DNA of 64,000 nt from Leifsonia sp. PS1209 (lineage in GTDB: Bacteria > Actinomycetota > Actinomycetes > Actinomycetales > Microbacteriaceae): assembly GCF_012317045.1 (NCBI RefSeq), contig NZ_CP051154.1:3038001-3102000 (forward strand). The letters run 5' to 3'. Under the pieces are notes generated by a model. The model was not told the origin of the DNA. It saw nothing but the letters and a program-made list of their open reading frames with translations, and did not search any database. Of the stretch, positions 54,906 to 64,000 are shown in pieces (within the stretch, counting starts at the first letter, position 1; every line of letters begins with the position of its first letter). The position numbers and the translations under genes were made by a program.

Positions 54906-56096
54906 ATGGATCGGTCGGAACTCGTCGAGCTGCTCTCCACCGAGGGGCTGCGGCTGCTCGATTCCCTGCCGCCGTACCACTCCGAGCGGGATGTGCTCCG
55001 GATGGTCAGCGACCTGCGCAAAGCCGGGCACTCCCCCGGGCTCGTCGCCGCCGTCCTCACCCAGACGAAACTGCGGTCGAAGGCGAAAGCGAAGTTCGGC
55101 CCGTTCGCCGACAGGATGCTGTTCACCGAGGCCGGGCTGGAACAGGCGACGCGGCTGCCGGTCGCCGCACGCCACGCCGGCCGCTTCCAGGCCGCCGGCC
55201 TCGAGCGCGTGGCCGACCTCGGCTGCGGCATCGGCGGTGACGCACTCGCGATCTCCGCGCTCGACATCGACGTGCTCGCCGTCGACGCCGACGAAGTCAC
55301 CGCGGCCATCGCCAGCTACAACCTCGCCCCGTTCCCCGGCACCACCGTGGAGCACAGGAGGGCGGAGGACGTGGACCTGCGCTCGTTCGACGGCGTCTTC
55401 CTCGACCCCGCCCGGCGCACGGCGGGGCACGGCCAGACCTCTCGCCTCACCGATCCGGACGAGTACTCGCCGTCCCTCGGCTTCGCCTTCGAGCTCGCGA
55501 CGGGCCGGTCGCTCGGCGTGAAGCTCGGCCCCGGCCTCGACCGCGACCTCATCCCGTCGACGGCGGAGGCGCAGTGGGTCTCCGTCGACGGCCAGGTGGT
55601 CGAGATGGGCCTGTGGTTCGGCGTGCTCGCGCGCCCCGGCGTCGGCCGCGCAGCGCTCGTCATCCGCGGGGACGCTGCCGACGAGTTGACGGCGGCCTCC
55701 GACAGCGACGACGCAGAGACCGGCGCGCTCGGCGAATACCTCTACGAACCGGACGGCTCCGTCATCCGGGCCCGCCTGATCGGCGACCTCGCCCGGAGCA
55801 TCGACGGCAGCATGCTCGCAGACGGCATCGCATACATCACGTCCGACACCAGGACCGAGACGCCGTTCGCCACCGGCTTCCGGGTGGTCGACACCCTCCC
55901 GTTCAACGAGCGCGACCTGAAGCGTGCGCTCCGGGAGCGCGGGATCGGCACCCTGGAGATCAAGAAGCGCGGGGTGGATGTGGACCCGGCCACCCTGCGC
56001 AAGCGCCTGTCCCTGAGCGGTCAGGCGTCGGCGACACTGCTGCTCACGCGGGTGGCGGGCAAGCACACGGCCCTGCTGGTGGAACGCATTCACTGA
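54906..56096 (+). CDS. THUMP-like class I SAM methyltransferase
   Basis: A 396-residue protein. A helical N-terminal part (residues 1-90) precedes a Rossmann methyltransferase core with ERVADLGCGIGGDALAISAL for SAM, VDADEVTAAIASYN, and the catalytic-region DGVFLDPARRTAGHGQ. A C-terminal ferredoxin-like/THUMP-related segment (about 290-396) ends KKRGVDVDPATLRKRLSLSG. Actinobacterial proteins of this build are annotated as THUMP-like methyltransferases; DPAR in place of DPPY is characteristic. An RNA substrate is likely but not shown. Divergent from groES across the CIRCE region. Confidence 0.88.
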   Translation: MDRSELVELLSTEGLRLLDSLPPYHSERDVLRMVSDLRKAGHSPGLVAAVLTQTKLRSKAKAKFGPFADRMLFTEAGLEQATRLPVAARHAGRFQAAGLERVADLGCGIGGDALAISALDIDVLAVDADEVTAAIASYNLAPFPGTTVEHRRAEDVDLRSFDGVFLDPARRTAGHGQTSRLTDPDEYSPSLGFAFELATGRSLGVKLGPGLDRDLIPSTAEAQWVSVDGQVVEMGLWFGVLARPGVGRAALVIRGDAADELTAASDSDDAETGALGEYLYEPDGSVIRARLIGDLARSIDGSMLADGIAYITSDTRTETPFATGFRVVDTLPFNERDLKRALRERGIGTLEIKKRGVDVDPATLRKRLSLSGQASATLLLTRVAGKHTALLVERIH

Positions 56097-56163
56097 CCAC
56101 CGGCGGAGACGACGACGGCCGGGGCACGCTTTCGCGCATCCCGGCCGCCGGAGTCTCTGACGA

Positions 56164-56805
56164 TCAGTACCCGTAGTTGTTGTACGAGGCGCTGAACGCG
56201 ATCACCGCGATGATGATGATGATCCAGATGATCAGCGAGAAGAGCACGCTGACGAAACCGGTGATGATGCCGGTGAGCCAGAAGCCCTTGGCCGCCGGCT
56301 CCTTCCTCTTGCCGATGAAGCCGAGGATGATCGCGGCGACGCCGAACGGGAAACCGATGCCGTACACCCAGCCGAGGACGACACCGATGATGCCGCCGAC
56401 CATCGACAGGATGCTCAGCGTCGGCGACTTGGCGGGCGCAGCGTACGGCTGCGCGTATCCGGGGGCGGGCTGGCCGTATGCCGGCTGGCCGTACGCCTGC
56501 TGCTGCCCGTACGGCTGCTGCTGTCCATACGGCTGCTGGCCGTACTGCTGCTGCTGACCGTACGGCTGCTGGGGCTGCTGGCCGTATGCCTGCTGCTGGC
56601 CGTACGGCTGGCCGGGCGCCGGCGGCTGCTGACCGTATCCGGCCGGGGGCACGGGCGGCGCAGGCGGCGCGGGAGGCACGGGCGCAGCGGGGGCGGCCTC
56701 GGGCGGAACAGGCGGGACGGCGCCGGTCTGTGCGTCGCCGGACGGTGCTTCACCGTTCTGCGCGTTGGGGTCCACCGGCTCCGCCGGCACGTTCGGATCG
56801 GTCAT
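56164..56805 (-). CDS. DUF4190-type membrane protein with Gln/Tyr/Pro-rich N-terminus
   Basis: A 213-residue protein. Residues 1-130 are low complexity: PAPPAPPVPP-type runs, then about ten YGQQ/YGQQP repeats. Two hydrophobic stretches follow (about 140-162 and 175-200) with the KSPTLSILSMVGGIIGVVLG and FPFGVAAIILGFIGKRKEP pattern of DUF4190, ending in a short Tyr/Asn tail. The family is widespread in actinobacterial membranes without an assigned function; a disordered cytosolic arm is inferred. AAGGAG precedes the ATG at 56805. Confidence 0.85.
   Translation of the reverse strand: MTDPNVPAEPVDPNAQNGEAPSGDAQTGAVPPVPPEAAPAAPVPPAPPAPPVPPAGYGQQPPAPGQPYGQQQAYGQQPQQPYGQQQQYGQQPYGQQQPYGQQQAYGQPAYGQPAPGYAQPYAAPAKSPTLSILSMVGGIIGVVLGWVYGIGFPFGVAAIILGFIGKRKEPAAKGFWLTGIITGFVSVLFSLIIWIIIIIAVIAFSASYNNYGY
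56455..56625 (-). repeat. YGQQ-coding short tandem repeats
   Basis: A run of related 12-18 bp units (tacggccagcag and variants on the coding strand) encodes Tyr-Gly-Gln-Gln with Pro/Ala spacers inside the DUF4190 gene. Degenerate codons show it is not a simple microsatellite, but length changes between strains are likely. Confidence 0.85.
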
Positions 56806-56997
56806 GAGACCCTTCTCCTTCAATCCTGAGAAATCGCTGTAACGCAGCCAATGCTGGCAGCGCGGGCACAGGGGTGTCAACGACGTTGCAGTCGGTTCCC
56901 CCTGCACACCACCATAGCCACCGGGATGCCCGACCGTGAGCGCTCGCACAGGATTGGGCACCCGGGTACCACGTCGCGCCGTACCGCGGCGCGACCG

Positions 56998-58080
56998 TCA
57001 GCCCGCGACCTGGATCTCCGTCACCGGCAGTGTCGAGTCCGCCGAGAATCCGAGGGTGCTCGGCTCGTGGCCCGCCATGATCAGCTGCGCGCCGAGCGCC
57101 GCGATCATTGCGCCGTTGTCCGTGCACAGCGACAAGTCCGGGATGCGCAGGGCGACCCCGGCTGCCGTCGCGCGTTCCTGCGCCACCTGACGCACCCGCG
57201 CGTTCGCGACGACCCCTCCGCCGAGCAGCAGCCGCGGCACGCCGTGGTCGGCGCAGGCGTCGAGCGCCTTCGTGATCAGCACATCCACGACGGCCTCGCG
57301 GAACGACGCAGCGACATCGGCGACGGGAACCGGCTCTCCGGCGTCCTGCTTCTGCTCGACCCAGCGGGCGACCGCCGTCTTGAGGCCGGAGAACGAGAAG
57401 TCGTAGCGGTGGTGCTCCAGGTCTTTCGGCTTGGTGAGGCCGCGCGGGAACCGGATCGCCTTCGGGTCGCCGTCGACGGCGACCCTGTCGATCTGCGGGC
57501 CGCCCGGATACGGCAGGCCGAGCACTCGTGCCACCTTGTCGAACGCCTCGCCGGCCGCGTCGTCGATGGTCTCGCCGAGCAGCTCGACATCGGAGACGAG
57601 GTCGCGCACCAGGAGCAGCGAGGTGTGGCCGCCGGAGACGAGCAGCGCGATGGTCGGCAGCTCGACGGGGTGGCCCTGGCCCCCGTGGGCGTCGAGCAGG
57701 TCGGCCCCGACGTGGCCGACCAGGTGGTTCACGGCGTACACCGGCTTGCCGAGCGACAGCGCGAGCGCCTTCGCCGCCCCGACGCCGACCATGAGCGCGC
57801 CGGAGAGGCCCGGCCCGCTGGTGACAGCGACGGCGTCGATGTCCGCCAGCTCGATGCCCGCGTCGGCGACCGCCGCGCGGAGCGTGGGGGTGAGCGCTTC
57901 GAGGTGGGCGCGCGCGGCGACCTCGGGCACGACGCCACCGTAGCGGGCGTGCTCGTCCATCGACGACGCGATGGTGTTGGCGAGCAGCCTGGTGCCGCGC
58001 ACGATGCCGATGCCGGTCTCGTCGCAGGAGGTCTCGATGCCGAGAACGAGCGGGTCGCGCGTGTTCATGCTCGTGGTCAT
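56998..58080 (-). CDS. tsaD: tRNA N6-adenosine threonylcarbamoyltransferase TsaD
   Basis: Transfers the threonylcarbamoyl group to A37 of ANN-decoding tRNAs (t6A). The ASKHA-fold motifs are [14 protein letters not shown], the metal-binding [26 protein letters not shown] and [11 protein letters not shown]. The 360-residue length is usual. ATG at 58080 overlaps the rimI stop (ATGA). Last gene of the glmS-to-tsaD run, which has all the tsaBDE components; tsaC is not in the window. The gap of about 190 bases to the DUF4190 start holds no feature I recognise. Confidence 0.97.
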   Translation of the reverse strand: MTTSMNTRDPLVLGIETSCDETGIGIVRGTRLLANTIASSMDEHARYGGVVPEVAARAHLEALTPTLRAAVADAGIELADIDAVAVTSGPGLSGALMVGVGAAKALALSLGKPVYAVNHLVGHVGADLLDAHGGQGHPVELPTIALLVSGGHTSLLLVRDLVSDVELLGETIDDAAGEAFDKVARVLGLPYPGGPQIDRVAVDGDPKAIRFPRGLTKPKDLEHHRYDFSFSGLKTAVARWVEQKQDAGEPVPVADVAASFREAVVDVLITKALDACADHGVPRLLLGGGVVANARVRQVAQERATAAGVALRIPDLSLCTDNGAMIAALGAQLIMAGHEPSTLGFSADSTLPVTEIQVAG

Positions 58081-58562
58081 GCTGTGGTCGTCTCCGGGGT
58101 CGGGACGGCGAGACGCATGACGATCGCGTCGACGCCGTCCGGCTGGTAGTAGCGGGGCCGCACGCCGATCTCCTCGAAACCGAGCTCGCGGTACAGGCTC
58201 TGCGCTCCGGGGTTGTCCGCCCGCACCTCGAGGAACACCTCGCGTGCTCCACGCTTCCTCGCCTCACCGATCAGCGAGAGCATCAGCACCCTGCCGAGCC
58301 CGCGGCGCCGCGCGTGCGGTGCGACGGCGATGGTCTGGATGTCCCCCTCGCCGGCCCCCTGCGGTGCTAGCAGTCCCGCGTAGCCGTCGATGCGCTCCGG
58401 ATGCTCCGGCTCGAACGCCACCAGGTAGTACCCGTTCGCGCTCGCCACCTCCGAGCGCATCGAGTGCTCCGACCAGGCGTCGGAGACGAACGTCGCGCGC
58501 TCCAGCTGCATGATCGCATCCACGTCGTCGTCTGTGGCACGCCGGAGCTGCCAGGCGGTCAC
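58077..58562 (-). CDS. rimI: Ribosomal protein-alanine N-acetyltransferase RimI
   Basis: A GNAT acetyltransferase of 161 residues with [20 protein letters not shown] at the start, the acetyl-CoA motif [39 protein letters not shown] and a [17 protein letters not shown] end, all typical of RimI. It acetylates the N-terminus of ribosomal protein S18 in E. coli. In actinobacteria rimI is regularly embedded between tsaB and tsaD as here; both junctions overlap by 4 nt. GTG start. Confidence 0.94.
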   Translation of the reverse strand: MTAWQLRRATDDDVDAIMQLERATFVSDAWSEHSMRSEVASANGYYLVAFEPEHPERIDGYAGLLAPQGAGEGDIQTIAVAPHARRRGLGRVLMLSLIGEARKRGAREVFLEVRADNPGAQSLYRELGFEEIGVRPRYYQPDGVDAIVMRLAVPTPETTTA

Positions 58563-59179
58563 GCGCTCACCCGCTTCGGACCGTTCGAGAGCGTCACGTC
58601 CGGAGAGCGGAGGTAAAGCGGCTCGTCGGCGTCGAACGGCAGCCCGTTCGCGAATCGCAGCTCGGCGATCATCCCGAGCGCTCCCGCGGAGACCGTGGAG
58701 GCGTCGAACCTCTCCATCCCCGCGTGCGGCAGGTCGTCCGGCTTGGTGAGCCCCGGCCCGTCGAGCCGGATCGGGAGACCGTGCTCGTCCGTGCCGGAGT
58801 ACGCCGACCAGTAGAGCTCCCTGCGCCGGGCGTCGGTGACCACCAGCAGGTCGCCCGTCGCGCCCGCGCGGGAGCGCTCGAACGCGACGGCGTCGTGGCT
58901 GACCACCGGGACCAGGGGCTTGCCCGCTCCGAACGCGAACGCCTTCGCCGCGGCGATGCCGACCCGCAGACCGGTGAACGGCCCTGGTCCCATCCCGGCG
59001 ACGACGCCGGACAGTGCGCTCACGGGCACTCCGGACTCCGCGAGGACCGCCTCGATCAGCTCCCCGATGACCTCGGCGTGACGCATCGTGTCCGCCTCGG
59101 TGCGCTCGGCGATGATCCAGCGGTCACGGTCGACCACGGCGACACTCGTTCCGGCGGAGGTGTCGATGGCGAGAAGCAT
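58559..59179 (-). CDS. tsaB: tRNA threonylcarbamoyladenosine biosynthesis protein TsaB
   Basis: A 206-residue inactive ASKHA-fold partner of TsaD. It starts LLAIDTSAGTSVAVVDRD, contains MRHAEVIGELIEAVL and the VVAGMGPGPFTGLRVGIAAA glycine motif. It lacks the metal His pair present in TsaD. It overlaps rimI (GTGA) and starts 10 bases after tsaE. A TAGGCT hexamer that includes the tsaE stop codon lies 6 nt before its ATG, so an internal leaderless promoter may exist. Confidence 0.95.
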   Translation of the reverse strand: MLLAIDTSAGTSVAVVDRDRWIIAERTEADTMRHAEVIGELIEAVLAESGVPVSALSGVVAGMGPGPFTGLRVGIAAAKAFAFGAGKPLVPVVSHDAVAFERSRAGATGDLLVVTDARRRELYWSAYSGTDEHGLPIRLDGPGLTKPDDLPHAGMERFDASTVSAGALGMIAELRFANGLPFDADEPLYLRSPDVTLSNGPKRVSA

Positions 59180-59185
59180 GGATCA

Positions 59186-59191
59186 AGCCTA
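59186..59191 (-). promoter_or_regulatory. Candidate internal -10 hexamer TAGGCT before tsaB
   Basis: TAGGCT then 6 nt (tgatcc) and ATG. Its first three bases are the tsaE stop codon, so the match could be chance, but the identical hexamer and spacing precede purN. No Shine-Dalgarno for tsaB is visible. Confidence 0.4.
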
Positions 59192-59731
59192 AACGGGTTC
59201 CGGCGCGGCAGCCGCGGCCCAGCGCGGACCGAAGCCGGTCACCGTCACGGTGCGCGGCTCGTCGGCGTCGAGCTCGGCGTCCTCGCCGTCCTCCACGTCG
59301 CCATCATCCCCGTCGGCCGCCGCAGCGCCCGTCGGCCGCGCGATCTCCACCTCGAGCCACGACTCCGCGACCCCGTCGAGCATCCCGCTGCCCCACTCGA
59401 CCACCACGACGGAGCGGGCGAAGTCGATGTCGAGGTCGTCGAGCTCCAGCGCGCTGCCGAGCCGGTACGCATCCACGTGCACGAGGGGCGGGCCTCCGAC
59501 GACACTGGGATGCGTCCTCGCCAGCACGAACGTCGGGCTCGTCACCGGCCCGCGCACCTGCAGCCCGTCGCCGATCCCGCGGGTCATCGTGGTCTTGCCT
59601 GCGCCGAGCGGACCGCTCAGCACGACCAGGTCGCCGGCGCGCAGGATCGCGGAGAGCTCGACGCCGAACGTGTGCATCTCCGCCGCCGTGGGCACCACGC
59701 GCGTCGCAGGAGGCCAGAGGTAACCGGTCAC
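59189..59731 (-). CDS. tsaE: tRNA threonylcarbamoyladenosine biosynthesis ATPase TsaE
   Basis: P-loop ATPase needed for multi-turnover t6A synthesis with TsaB and TsaD. It shows LVVLSGPLGAGKTTMTRGI, VTSPTFVLARTH, HVDAYRLGS and VVVVEWGSGM, the standard TsaE series. The 180-residue length includes an Asp/Glu/Ala-rich insertion (about 135-160) beyond the roughly 150-residue core. GTG start at 59731 overlaps the alr stop (GTGA). Upstream open frame within alr is discarded. Confidence 0.95.
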   Translation of the reverse strand: MTGYLWPPATRVVPTAAEMHTFGVELSAILRAGDLVVLSGPLGAGKTTMTRGIGDGLQVRGPVTSPTFVLARTHPSVVGGPPLVHVDAYRLGSALELDDLDIDFARSVVVVEWGSGMLDGVAESWLEVEIARPTGAAAADGDDGDVEDGEDAELDADEPRTVTVTGFGPRWAAAAAPEPV

Positions 59732-60891
59732 GGCATCCCCACGTAGCGGCGGCGCACCCTGGCGCCGATGCGCGTCACGATCTCGTAGTTGATGGTGCCT
59801 GCCGCCTCCGCCCAGTCGTCGGCCGAGGGGACGCCGGTGGCGGGGTCGCCGAACAGCACGACCCGGTCGCCGACCTGCACAGGGTGGTCGTCGATGTCGA
59901 CGACGAACTGGTCCATCGCGATCCGGCCGGAGACGCGGAACGTCGCCCCGCCGATCGACACGGGCGCCCGGTTGGACGCGTGCCGGGGGACGCCCTCCGC
60001 ATAGCCGAGCGGGACGAGCGCCAGCGAGGTGTCGCCGGAGGTGCGGTACGTGTAGTCGTATGAGACGCCGGTGCCGGACGGCACGCGGCGCACGGCGGCG
60101 ACGCTCCCGCACAGCGTCATCACCGGACGCAGCCCGAGGTCGGCGCTCGACCGGCCGGCGAGCGGCGACAGACCGTAGATGGTGACGCCGAGACGCACCA
60201 GGTTGAACCGGGCATCCGGGATGGTCAGGGCCGCGGCGGACGCGGCGAGGTGCCGCAGCTCGGGCGTGAGCCCGGCGGCCGCCGCCCGGTCGAGGCCCCT
60301 GCTGTACACGGCGACAGCGGCTCGGTCGTCGTCGGGGGACGCGTTCGAGACGTGGCTGAAGATGCCGCGCACGACGATGTCGCCCGCCTGCTCCAGCGCG
60401 CGTGCCCTGGCGAACGCGGCATCCCACTGCGGTTCGGAGATCCCGTTGCGGCTGAGCCCCGTCTCGAGCTTCAGCTGCACGAACGCCTGGCCGTGCAGCT
60501 CACCGCGTTGCACGAGGGACCTGCGGGCTGCGGCGACCGCCTCCAGCTGCTCCACCGACGAGACGCCGATGTCGACCCCGGCCGCGATGGCCGGCGCGAA
60601 GTCCACCTCCGGATCGTGCAGCCAGGCCAGCAGCGGAGCGTCGATGCCCGCATCCCGCAGCTGCAGCGCCTCCGTCAGGTCGGCGACACCGAGCCAGTCC
60701 GCTCCCCCGGCGAGCGCGGCACGCGCGCACTCGACGGCGCCGTGACCGTACGCGTTCGCCTTGACCACCGCCATCACGTGCTCCGTGCCGACCACCTCGC
60801 GCAGGTGGGCGACGTTGGCGGCGAGCGCGCCCAGGTCGATCACCGCCTCGCGGAAGTCCGCCCGTTCTCCGGCAGGATGCCCGATGGTCAC
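59728..60891 (-). CDS. alr: Alanine racemase
   Basis: PLP enzyme supplying D-alanine for peptidoglycan. The PLP lysine is Lys44 in VMAVVKANAYGHG. FSHVSNASP, the RLGVTIYGLSP strand and the second catalytic Tyr region GVSYDYTYRT are present. The 387-residue length is typical. Coupled to acpS upstream and tsaE downstream by 4-nt overlaps, so peptidoglycan, lipid and tRNA-modification genes share one mRNA. Confidence 0.97.
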   Translation of the reverse strand: MTIGHPAGERADFREAVIDLGALAANVAHLREVVGTEHVMAVVKANAYGHGAVECARAALAGGADWLGVADLTEALQLRDAGIDAPLLAWLHDPEVDFAPAIAAGVDIGVSSVEQLEAVAAARRSLVQRGELHGQAFVQLKLETGLSRNGISEPQWDAAFARARALEQAGDIVVRGIFSHVSNASPDDDRAAVAVYSRGLDRAAAAGLTPELRHLAASAAALTIPDARFNLVRLGVTIYGLSPLAGRSSADLGLRPVMTLCGSVAAVRRVPSGTGVSYDYTYRTSGDTSLALVPLGYAEGVPRHASNRAPVSIGGATFRVSGRIAMDQFVVDIDDHPVQVGDRVVLFGDPATGVPSADDWAEAAGTINYEIVTRIGARVRRRYVGMP

Positions 60892-61244
60892 TTCTCCCTC
60901 TCCGTCACGACGAACGCCGTTGCAACGCCTGCGTCGTGCGACATCGTCACGTGGATGTGCGCGATCCCCCGGTCACGCACATCCCGCTCGACGACGTTGT
61001 GCAGCACGAACCCCGGATTGCGGTCGTCGTCCGACACGATCTCCATGTCGTGCCAGCGCACGCCCTCCGAGCCGCCGAGTGCCTTGATGAGCGCCTCCTT
61101 GGCCGCGAAGCGCGCGGCGAGCGAGTGCACGGGAAGTCCACGCTCCGCCTCGGTGAAGAGCCGTTCGCGCAGGCGCGGCGTCCTCTCCAGCGAGCGGGCG
61201 AAGCGTTCCAGGTCGACGACGTCGACCCCGATCCCGGCGATCAC
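60888..61244 (-). CDS. acpS: Holo-[acyl-carrier-protein] synthase
   Basis: Transfers 4'-phosphopantetheine from CoA to acyl carrier protein. The 118-residue protein has IAGIGVDVVDLERFARSLER with Mg-binding Asp8 and ARFAAKEALIKALG with the second metal ligand Glu, plus HVTMSHDAGVATAFVVTER at the end. Lies 10 bases after glmS and overlaps alr (ATGA). Confidence 0.96.
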   Translation of the reverse strand: MIAGIGVDVVDLERFARSLERTPRLRERLFTEAERGLPVHSLAARFAAKEALIKALGGSEGVRWHDMEIVSDDDRNPGFVLHNVVERDVRDRGIAHIHVTMSHDAGVATAFVVTEREK

Positions 61245-61254
61245 GGCTGTCCGG

Positions 61255-63105
61255 CTACTCGACGGTGACGGACTTGGCCAGGTTGCGCGGCTGGTCGACG
61301 TCGAGTCCCTTCGCAGCCGACAGCTCCATGGCGAAGATCTGCAGCGGGACGACGGCCAGCAGCGGCTCGAACAGCGGTGCGGCCAGCGGGATGCGGATGA
61401 CCTCGTCGGCGAACGGGAGGACGGCGGCGTCGCCTGCTTCGGCGATCGCGATGACGCGGGCGCCGCGGGCGCGGATCTCCTGGATGTTCGAGACGACCTT
61501 CTTGTGCATCTCGTCCGACCAGCGCGGGCTGGGGACGACGACGAACACCGGCTGACCGGGCTCGATGAGCGCGATCGGGCCGTGCTTCAGCTCGCCGGCC
61601 GCGAAGCCCTCCGCGTGGATGTACGCGAGCTCCTTGAGCTTGAGCGCACCCTCGAGGGCGATCGGGTATCCGACGTGACGGCCGAGGAAGAGCACCGAGC
61701 GGGTGTCGGACATCCACCTGGCCAGCTGGGCGATGGTGTCGTGCGACTCGAGCACGGAGGCGATCTTCTCCGGAACGGCCTGCAGCTCGTCGATGGCGTC
61801 GTGCTGCTGGGCCTCGGACAGTGTGCCGCGCACGCGGGCCAGGTGCAGGCCGAACAGGTAGAGCGCCGTGATCTGGGCGACGAACGCCTTGGTCGACGCG
61901 ACGGCGACCTCTGGGCCGGCGTGCGTGTAGAGCGCGGCGTCCGACTCGCGCGGGATGGTCGCACCCTGCGTGTTGCAGACCGAGATGGCGGTCGCGCCGG
62001 CCTCGCGGGCGTACTTGACGGCCATCAGCGTGTCCATGGTCTCGCCGGACTGGCTGATCGAGATGACCAGCGTTCCGTCGGTGATGACCGGCTCGCGGTA
62101 GCGGAACTCGTGGCTCAGCTCGACCGTGACGGGGACGCGCGCCCACTTCTCGATGGCGTAGCTGCCCACCAGACCGGCGTAGGCCGCCGTCCCGCAGGCG
62201 ATGATCGTGATGCGGTCGATGGTGGCGAGCTTGTCGTCGCCGAGCACGTCCAGCTCCGGGATGTGCACCGTTCCGTCGACCAGACGGCCGCGCAGGGTGT
62301 TGGCGACGGCGTCCGGCTCCTCGGCGATCTCCTTCGCCATGAACGACGACCAGCCGCCCTTCTCTGCGGCGGAGGCGTCCCAGGCGATCTCGAACGGCTC
62401 GACCTCGACCGGAGCGCCGGAGAAGTCGGTGACGGTGACCGCATCCGGGGTGATGGTCACGATCTGGTCCTGGCCGATGGCCAGCGCGTTGCGGGTGTGC
62501 TCGACGAAGGCGGCGACGTCGGAGCCGAGGAAGTTCTCTCCGTCGCCCAGACCGATCACGAGGGGCGAGTTGCGGCGGGCGCCGACCACGACGTGCGGCT
62601 GGTCCTTGTGCAGGGCGAGCAGGGTGAACGCGCCCTCCAAGCGCGAGACGACGCGCTGGAACGCCTCGTTCAGGTCACCCGTCCTGCGGTACTCGCGGCC
62701 GAGGAGCACAGCGGCGACCTCGGTGTCGGTCTCCGACTCGAAGGTGAAGCCGTCGGCGAGCAGTTCGTCGCGCAGCGTGGCGAAGTTCTCGATGATGCCG
62801 TTGTGGATGACGGCGAGCTTGCCGTCGTCTCCGAGGTGCGGGTGCGCGTTGCGGTCGGTCGGGCCGCCGTGCGTCGCCCAGCGGGTGTGGCCGATGCCCG
62901 TTCCGCCGTTCGGGATGGGGTGCGCATCCAGTTCGTCGGCGAGCGCGGACAGCTTGCCGGCCTTCTTCGCTGTGCCCAACTGACCGTCCGGGCCGATCAC
63001 GGCGATACCCGCCGAGTCGTACCCGCGGTACTCCAGACGCTTCAGGCCGCCGAGCAGGACCTCAACACTCTTGTCGGTACCGACGTACCCCACGATTCCA
63101 CACAT
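61255..63105 (-). CDS. glmS: Glutamine-fructose-6-phosphate aminotransferase (isomerising)
   Basis: Makes glucosamine-6-phosphate for peptidoglycan and amino-sugar synthesis. After Met, the catalytic Cys begins CGIVGYVG; the class II amidotransferase domain holds [16 protein letters not shown]. Two SIS domains follow ([20 protein letters not shown] and [20 protein letters not shown]) and the C-terminus [13 protein letters not shown] is the family's. ATG at 63105 must be right because Cys2 is the nucleophile; the frame opens further upstream but that sequence is not GlmS. No ribosome binding site; TAAAAT ends 7 nt before the ATG. No glmS ribozyme-like sequence fits the 43-base gap to coaA. Confidence 0.98.
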   Translation of the reverse strand: MCGIVGYVGTDKSVEVLLGGLKRLEYRGYDSAGIAVIGPDGQLGTAKKAGKLSALADELDAHPIPNGGTGIGHTRWATHGGPTDRNAHPHLGDDGKLAVIHNGIIENFATLRDELLADGFTFESETDTEVAAVLLGREYRRTGDLNEAFQRVVSRLEGAFTLLALHKDQPHVVVGARRNSPLVIGLGDGENFLGSDVAAFVEHTRNALAIGQDQIVTITPDAVTVTDFSGAPVEVEPFEIAWDASAAEKGGWSSFMAKEIAEEPDAVANTLRGRLVDGTVHIPELDVLGDDKLATIDRITIIACGTAAYAGLVGSYAIEKWARVPVTVELSHEFRYREPVITDGTLVISISQSGETMDTLMAVKYAREAGATAISVCNTQGATIPRESDAALYTHAGPEVAVASTKAFVAQITALYLFGLHLARVRGTLSEAQQHDAIDELQAVPEKIASVLESHDTIAQLARWMSDTRSVLFLGRHVGYPIALEGALKLKELAYIHAEGFAAGELKHGPIALIEPGQPVFVVVPSPRWSDEMHKKVVSNIQEIRARGARVIAIAEAGDAAVLPFADEVIRIPLAAPLFEPLLAVVPLQIFAMELSAAKGLDVDQPRNLAKSVTVE

Positions 63106-63112
63106 GCTGCCG

Positions 63113-63118
63113 ATTTTA
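63113..63118 (-). promoter_or_regulatory. Candidate -10 hexamer TAAAAT, leaderless glmS
   Basis: TAAAAT, 7-nt spacer, ATG. It is a near-consensus -10 and the only AT-rich spot in the 43-base divergent gap. It would drive glmS-acpS-alr-tsaE-tsaB-rimI-tsaD. Confidence 0.6.
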
Positions 63119-63134
63119 GCCTGGCGCGACACCC

Positions 63135-63140
63135 TAGACT
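63135..63140 (+). promoter_or_regulatory. Candidate -10 hexamer TAGACT for coaA
   Basis: TAGACT, 8-nt spacer, ATG at 63149, with no ribosome binding site. Together with the TAAAAT on the other strand it makes a divergent promoter whose two -10 boxes are 16 bases apart, so polymerase binding should be mutually exclusive. Confidence 0.5.
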
Positions 63141-63148
63141 TGTCGCCT

Positions 63149-64000
63149 ATGGCGGTGAACGGCGCAGCACAGGGCGTATCCACAGGCAACGGCGACTCGT
63201 CCCCGTTCGTCGAGCTGAGCAGAGCCGACTGGGCCGACCTCGCCCAGAGCACCCGCCTCCCGCTCAAAGAAACCGAGATCGTGCAGCTGCGCGGCCTCGG
63301 CGATCCGCTCGACATGCGCGAGGTCGAAGAGGTCTACCTGCCACTCAGCCGCCTCCTGAACCTCTACGTCGGAGGCGCGAAGCAGCTGCACAGGGTGACC
63401 AGCCAGTTCCTCGGGGAGCGGGCGGCGAGCACGCCGTTCGTCATCGGCGTCGCCGGTTCCGTGGCCGTCGGCAAGTCGACGATCGCCCGCCTGATGCGCG
63501 AACTGCTGTCCCGCTGGGACGACACCCCGCGCGTCGAGCTCGTCACCACGGACGGCTTCCTGCTGCCCAACGCCGAGCTGGAGCGCCGCGGCCTGATGGA
63601 GCGCAAAGGCTTCCCGGAGTCCTACGACCGCAAGGCGCTGCTGCGCTTCGTCACCGCCGTCAAGAGCGGGGCCGCCGAGGTGCGGGCGCCGTTCTACTCC
63701 CACCTCAGCTACGACATCGTCCCCGACGCCGAGATCGTGGTGCGGCGGCCGGATGTGCTCATCGTCGAGGGGCTCAACGTGCTGCAGCCGGCAGGGGGAG
63801 GCAACCAGCTCGCCGTCAGTGACCTCTTCGACTTCTCCGTCTACGTGGATGCCCGCACCCGCGACATCGCCAACTGGTACCAGGAGCGGTTCCTCAAGCT
63901 GCAGCGGGGCGCGTTCGCCAACCCCAAGTCGTACTTCCACCGCTTCTCGCAACTCACCGAGGAGCAGGCGAGGGCGCGTGCATCCAGCATCTGGGAGTCG
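63149..64000 (+). CDS. coaA: Type I pantothenate kinase (3' end beyond window)
   Basis: First step of CoA synthesis: phosphorylates pantothenate. The first 284 codons are present and the frame is open at the edge. About 25 disordered residues precede [14 protein letters not shown]. The P-loop is [20 protein letters not shown], followed by [33 protein letters not shown] and [12 protein letters not shown], all CoaA hallmarks. The family is about 310-330 residues, so roughly 30-45 remain outside. Divergent from glmS. Confidence 0.97.
   Translation, partial: MAVNGAAQGVSTGNGDSSPFVELSRADWADLAQSTRLPLKETEIVQLRGLGDPLDMREVEEVYLPLSRLLNLYVGGAKQLHRVTSQFLGERAASTPFVIGVAGSVAVGKSTIARLMRELLSRWDDTPRVELVTTDGFLLPNAELERRGLMERKGFPESYDRKALLRFVTAVKSGAAEVRAPFYSHLSYDIVPDAEIVVRRPDVLIVEGLNVLQPAGGGNQLAVSDLFDFSVYVDARTRDIANWYQERFLKLQRGAFANPKSYFHRFSQLTEEQARARASSIWES

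Noticed and set aside
56455..56625. Second repeat run considered as a CRISPR or VNTR locus
   Set aside because: Units encode YGQQ in frame inside the DUF4190 gene, with codon variation and no spacers.
63106..63148. Possible glmS ribozyme/riboswitch upstream of glmS
   Set aside because: The gap is only 43 bases and holds two opposed -10 boxes; the ribozyme needs well over 100 bases and is not typical of actinobacteria.
60250..63822. About 1,190-codon plus-strand frame opposite alr, acpS and glmS and running into coaA
   Set aside because: Shadow frame: it crosses three named minus-strand genes and overlaps coaA in another frame. No motif.

Overview
This window is one contiguous stretch of a high-GC chromosome. 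It looks like an actinobacterium, most likely a Microbacteriaceae member close to Leifsonia (inferred, not searched). The signs are a sucC-sucD then PerM-type (DUF6350) then purN-purH block near a pcrA/uvrD helicase, as in mycobacteria; an IMP dehydrogenase plus a GuaB3 paralogue; groES under a CIRCE-like element; and the glmS-acpS-alr-tsaE-tsaB-rimI-tsaD operon. Many genes start on GTG or TTG and overlap the previous stop by 4 nt. I see no rRNA, tRNA, CRISPR array, insertion sequence or prophage.

Layout. 1-5 kb: the 3'-truncated degenerate half of a heterodimeric ABC exporter, a possible 30-residue peptide gene, a membrane-anchored DDAH-type hydrolase and a Leu/Val-type dehydrogenase. 4.6-14.3 kb: purH/purN, an ArsR regulator with an SRPBCC protein, ThrE-type exporter, PerM-like protein, another membrane protein, and sucD/sucC closed by a strong terminator. 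14.5-23.2 kb: a sortase-type surface protein with a probable thioester domain, an MpaB-type protein, FUSC, pcrA, a glycerophosphodiesterase, a small membrane protein and a Bax-inhibitor-1 homologue.

23.3-36.3 kb is a surface-glycan locus. A DUF4012 protein and a divergent arm (nucleotide-sugar dehydrogenase, tiny coupled ORF, flippase, GT2) converge on a seven-gene minus-strand operon in which every gene overlaps the next. That operon encodes a 4,6-dehydratase, aminotransferase, phosphoglycosyl transferase, acetyltransferase, epimerase and two glycosyltransferases. The first four match the steps for a bacillosamine-type sugar and its transfer to lipid carrier. No Wzy polymerase or oligosaccharyltransferase is visible.

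36.4-41.2 kb: guaA, DUF3817, SURF1 and a KhtTU-like K+/H+ antiporter pair. 41.3-45.75 kb is a lower-GC four-gene cassette: secreted crystallin/I36-like protein, lipoprotein, peptidoglycan-binding adaptor and MacB-like ABC transporter. It is my best candidate for an undescribed system. 45.8-64 kb: glpD, guaB3, a MalY-type lyase, an ABC-F ATPase, guaB, rarD, groES, a THUMP-like methyltransferase, a DUF4190 protein, the t6A/alanine racemase/glmS operon, and coaA running off the right edge.

Two genome-scale signals stand out. At least ten genes carry a TANNNT-like -10 hexamer ending 6-8 nt before the start codon, mostly with no ribosome binding site, which predicts leaderless mRNAs. The hexamer GGATGC/GCATCC also appears several-fold more often than composition predicts.
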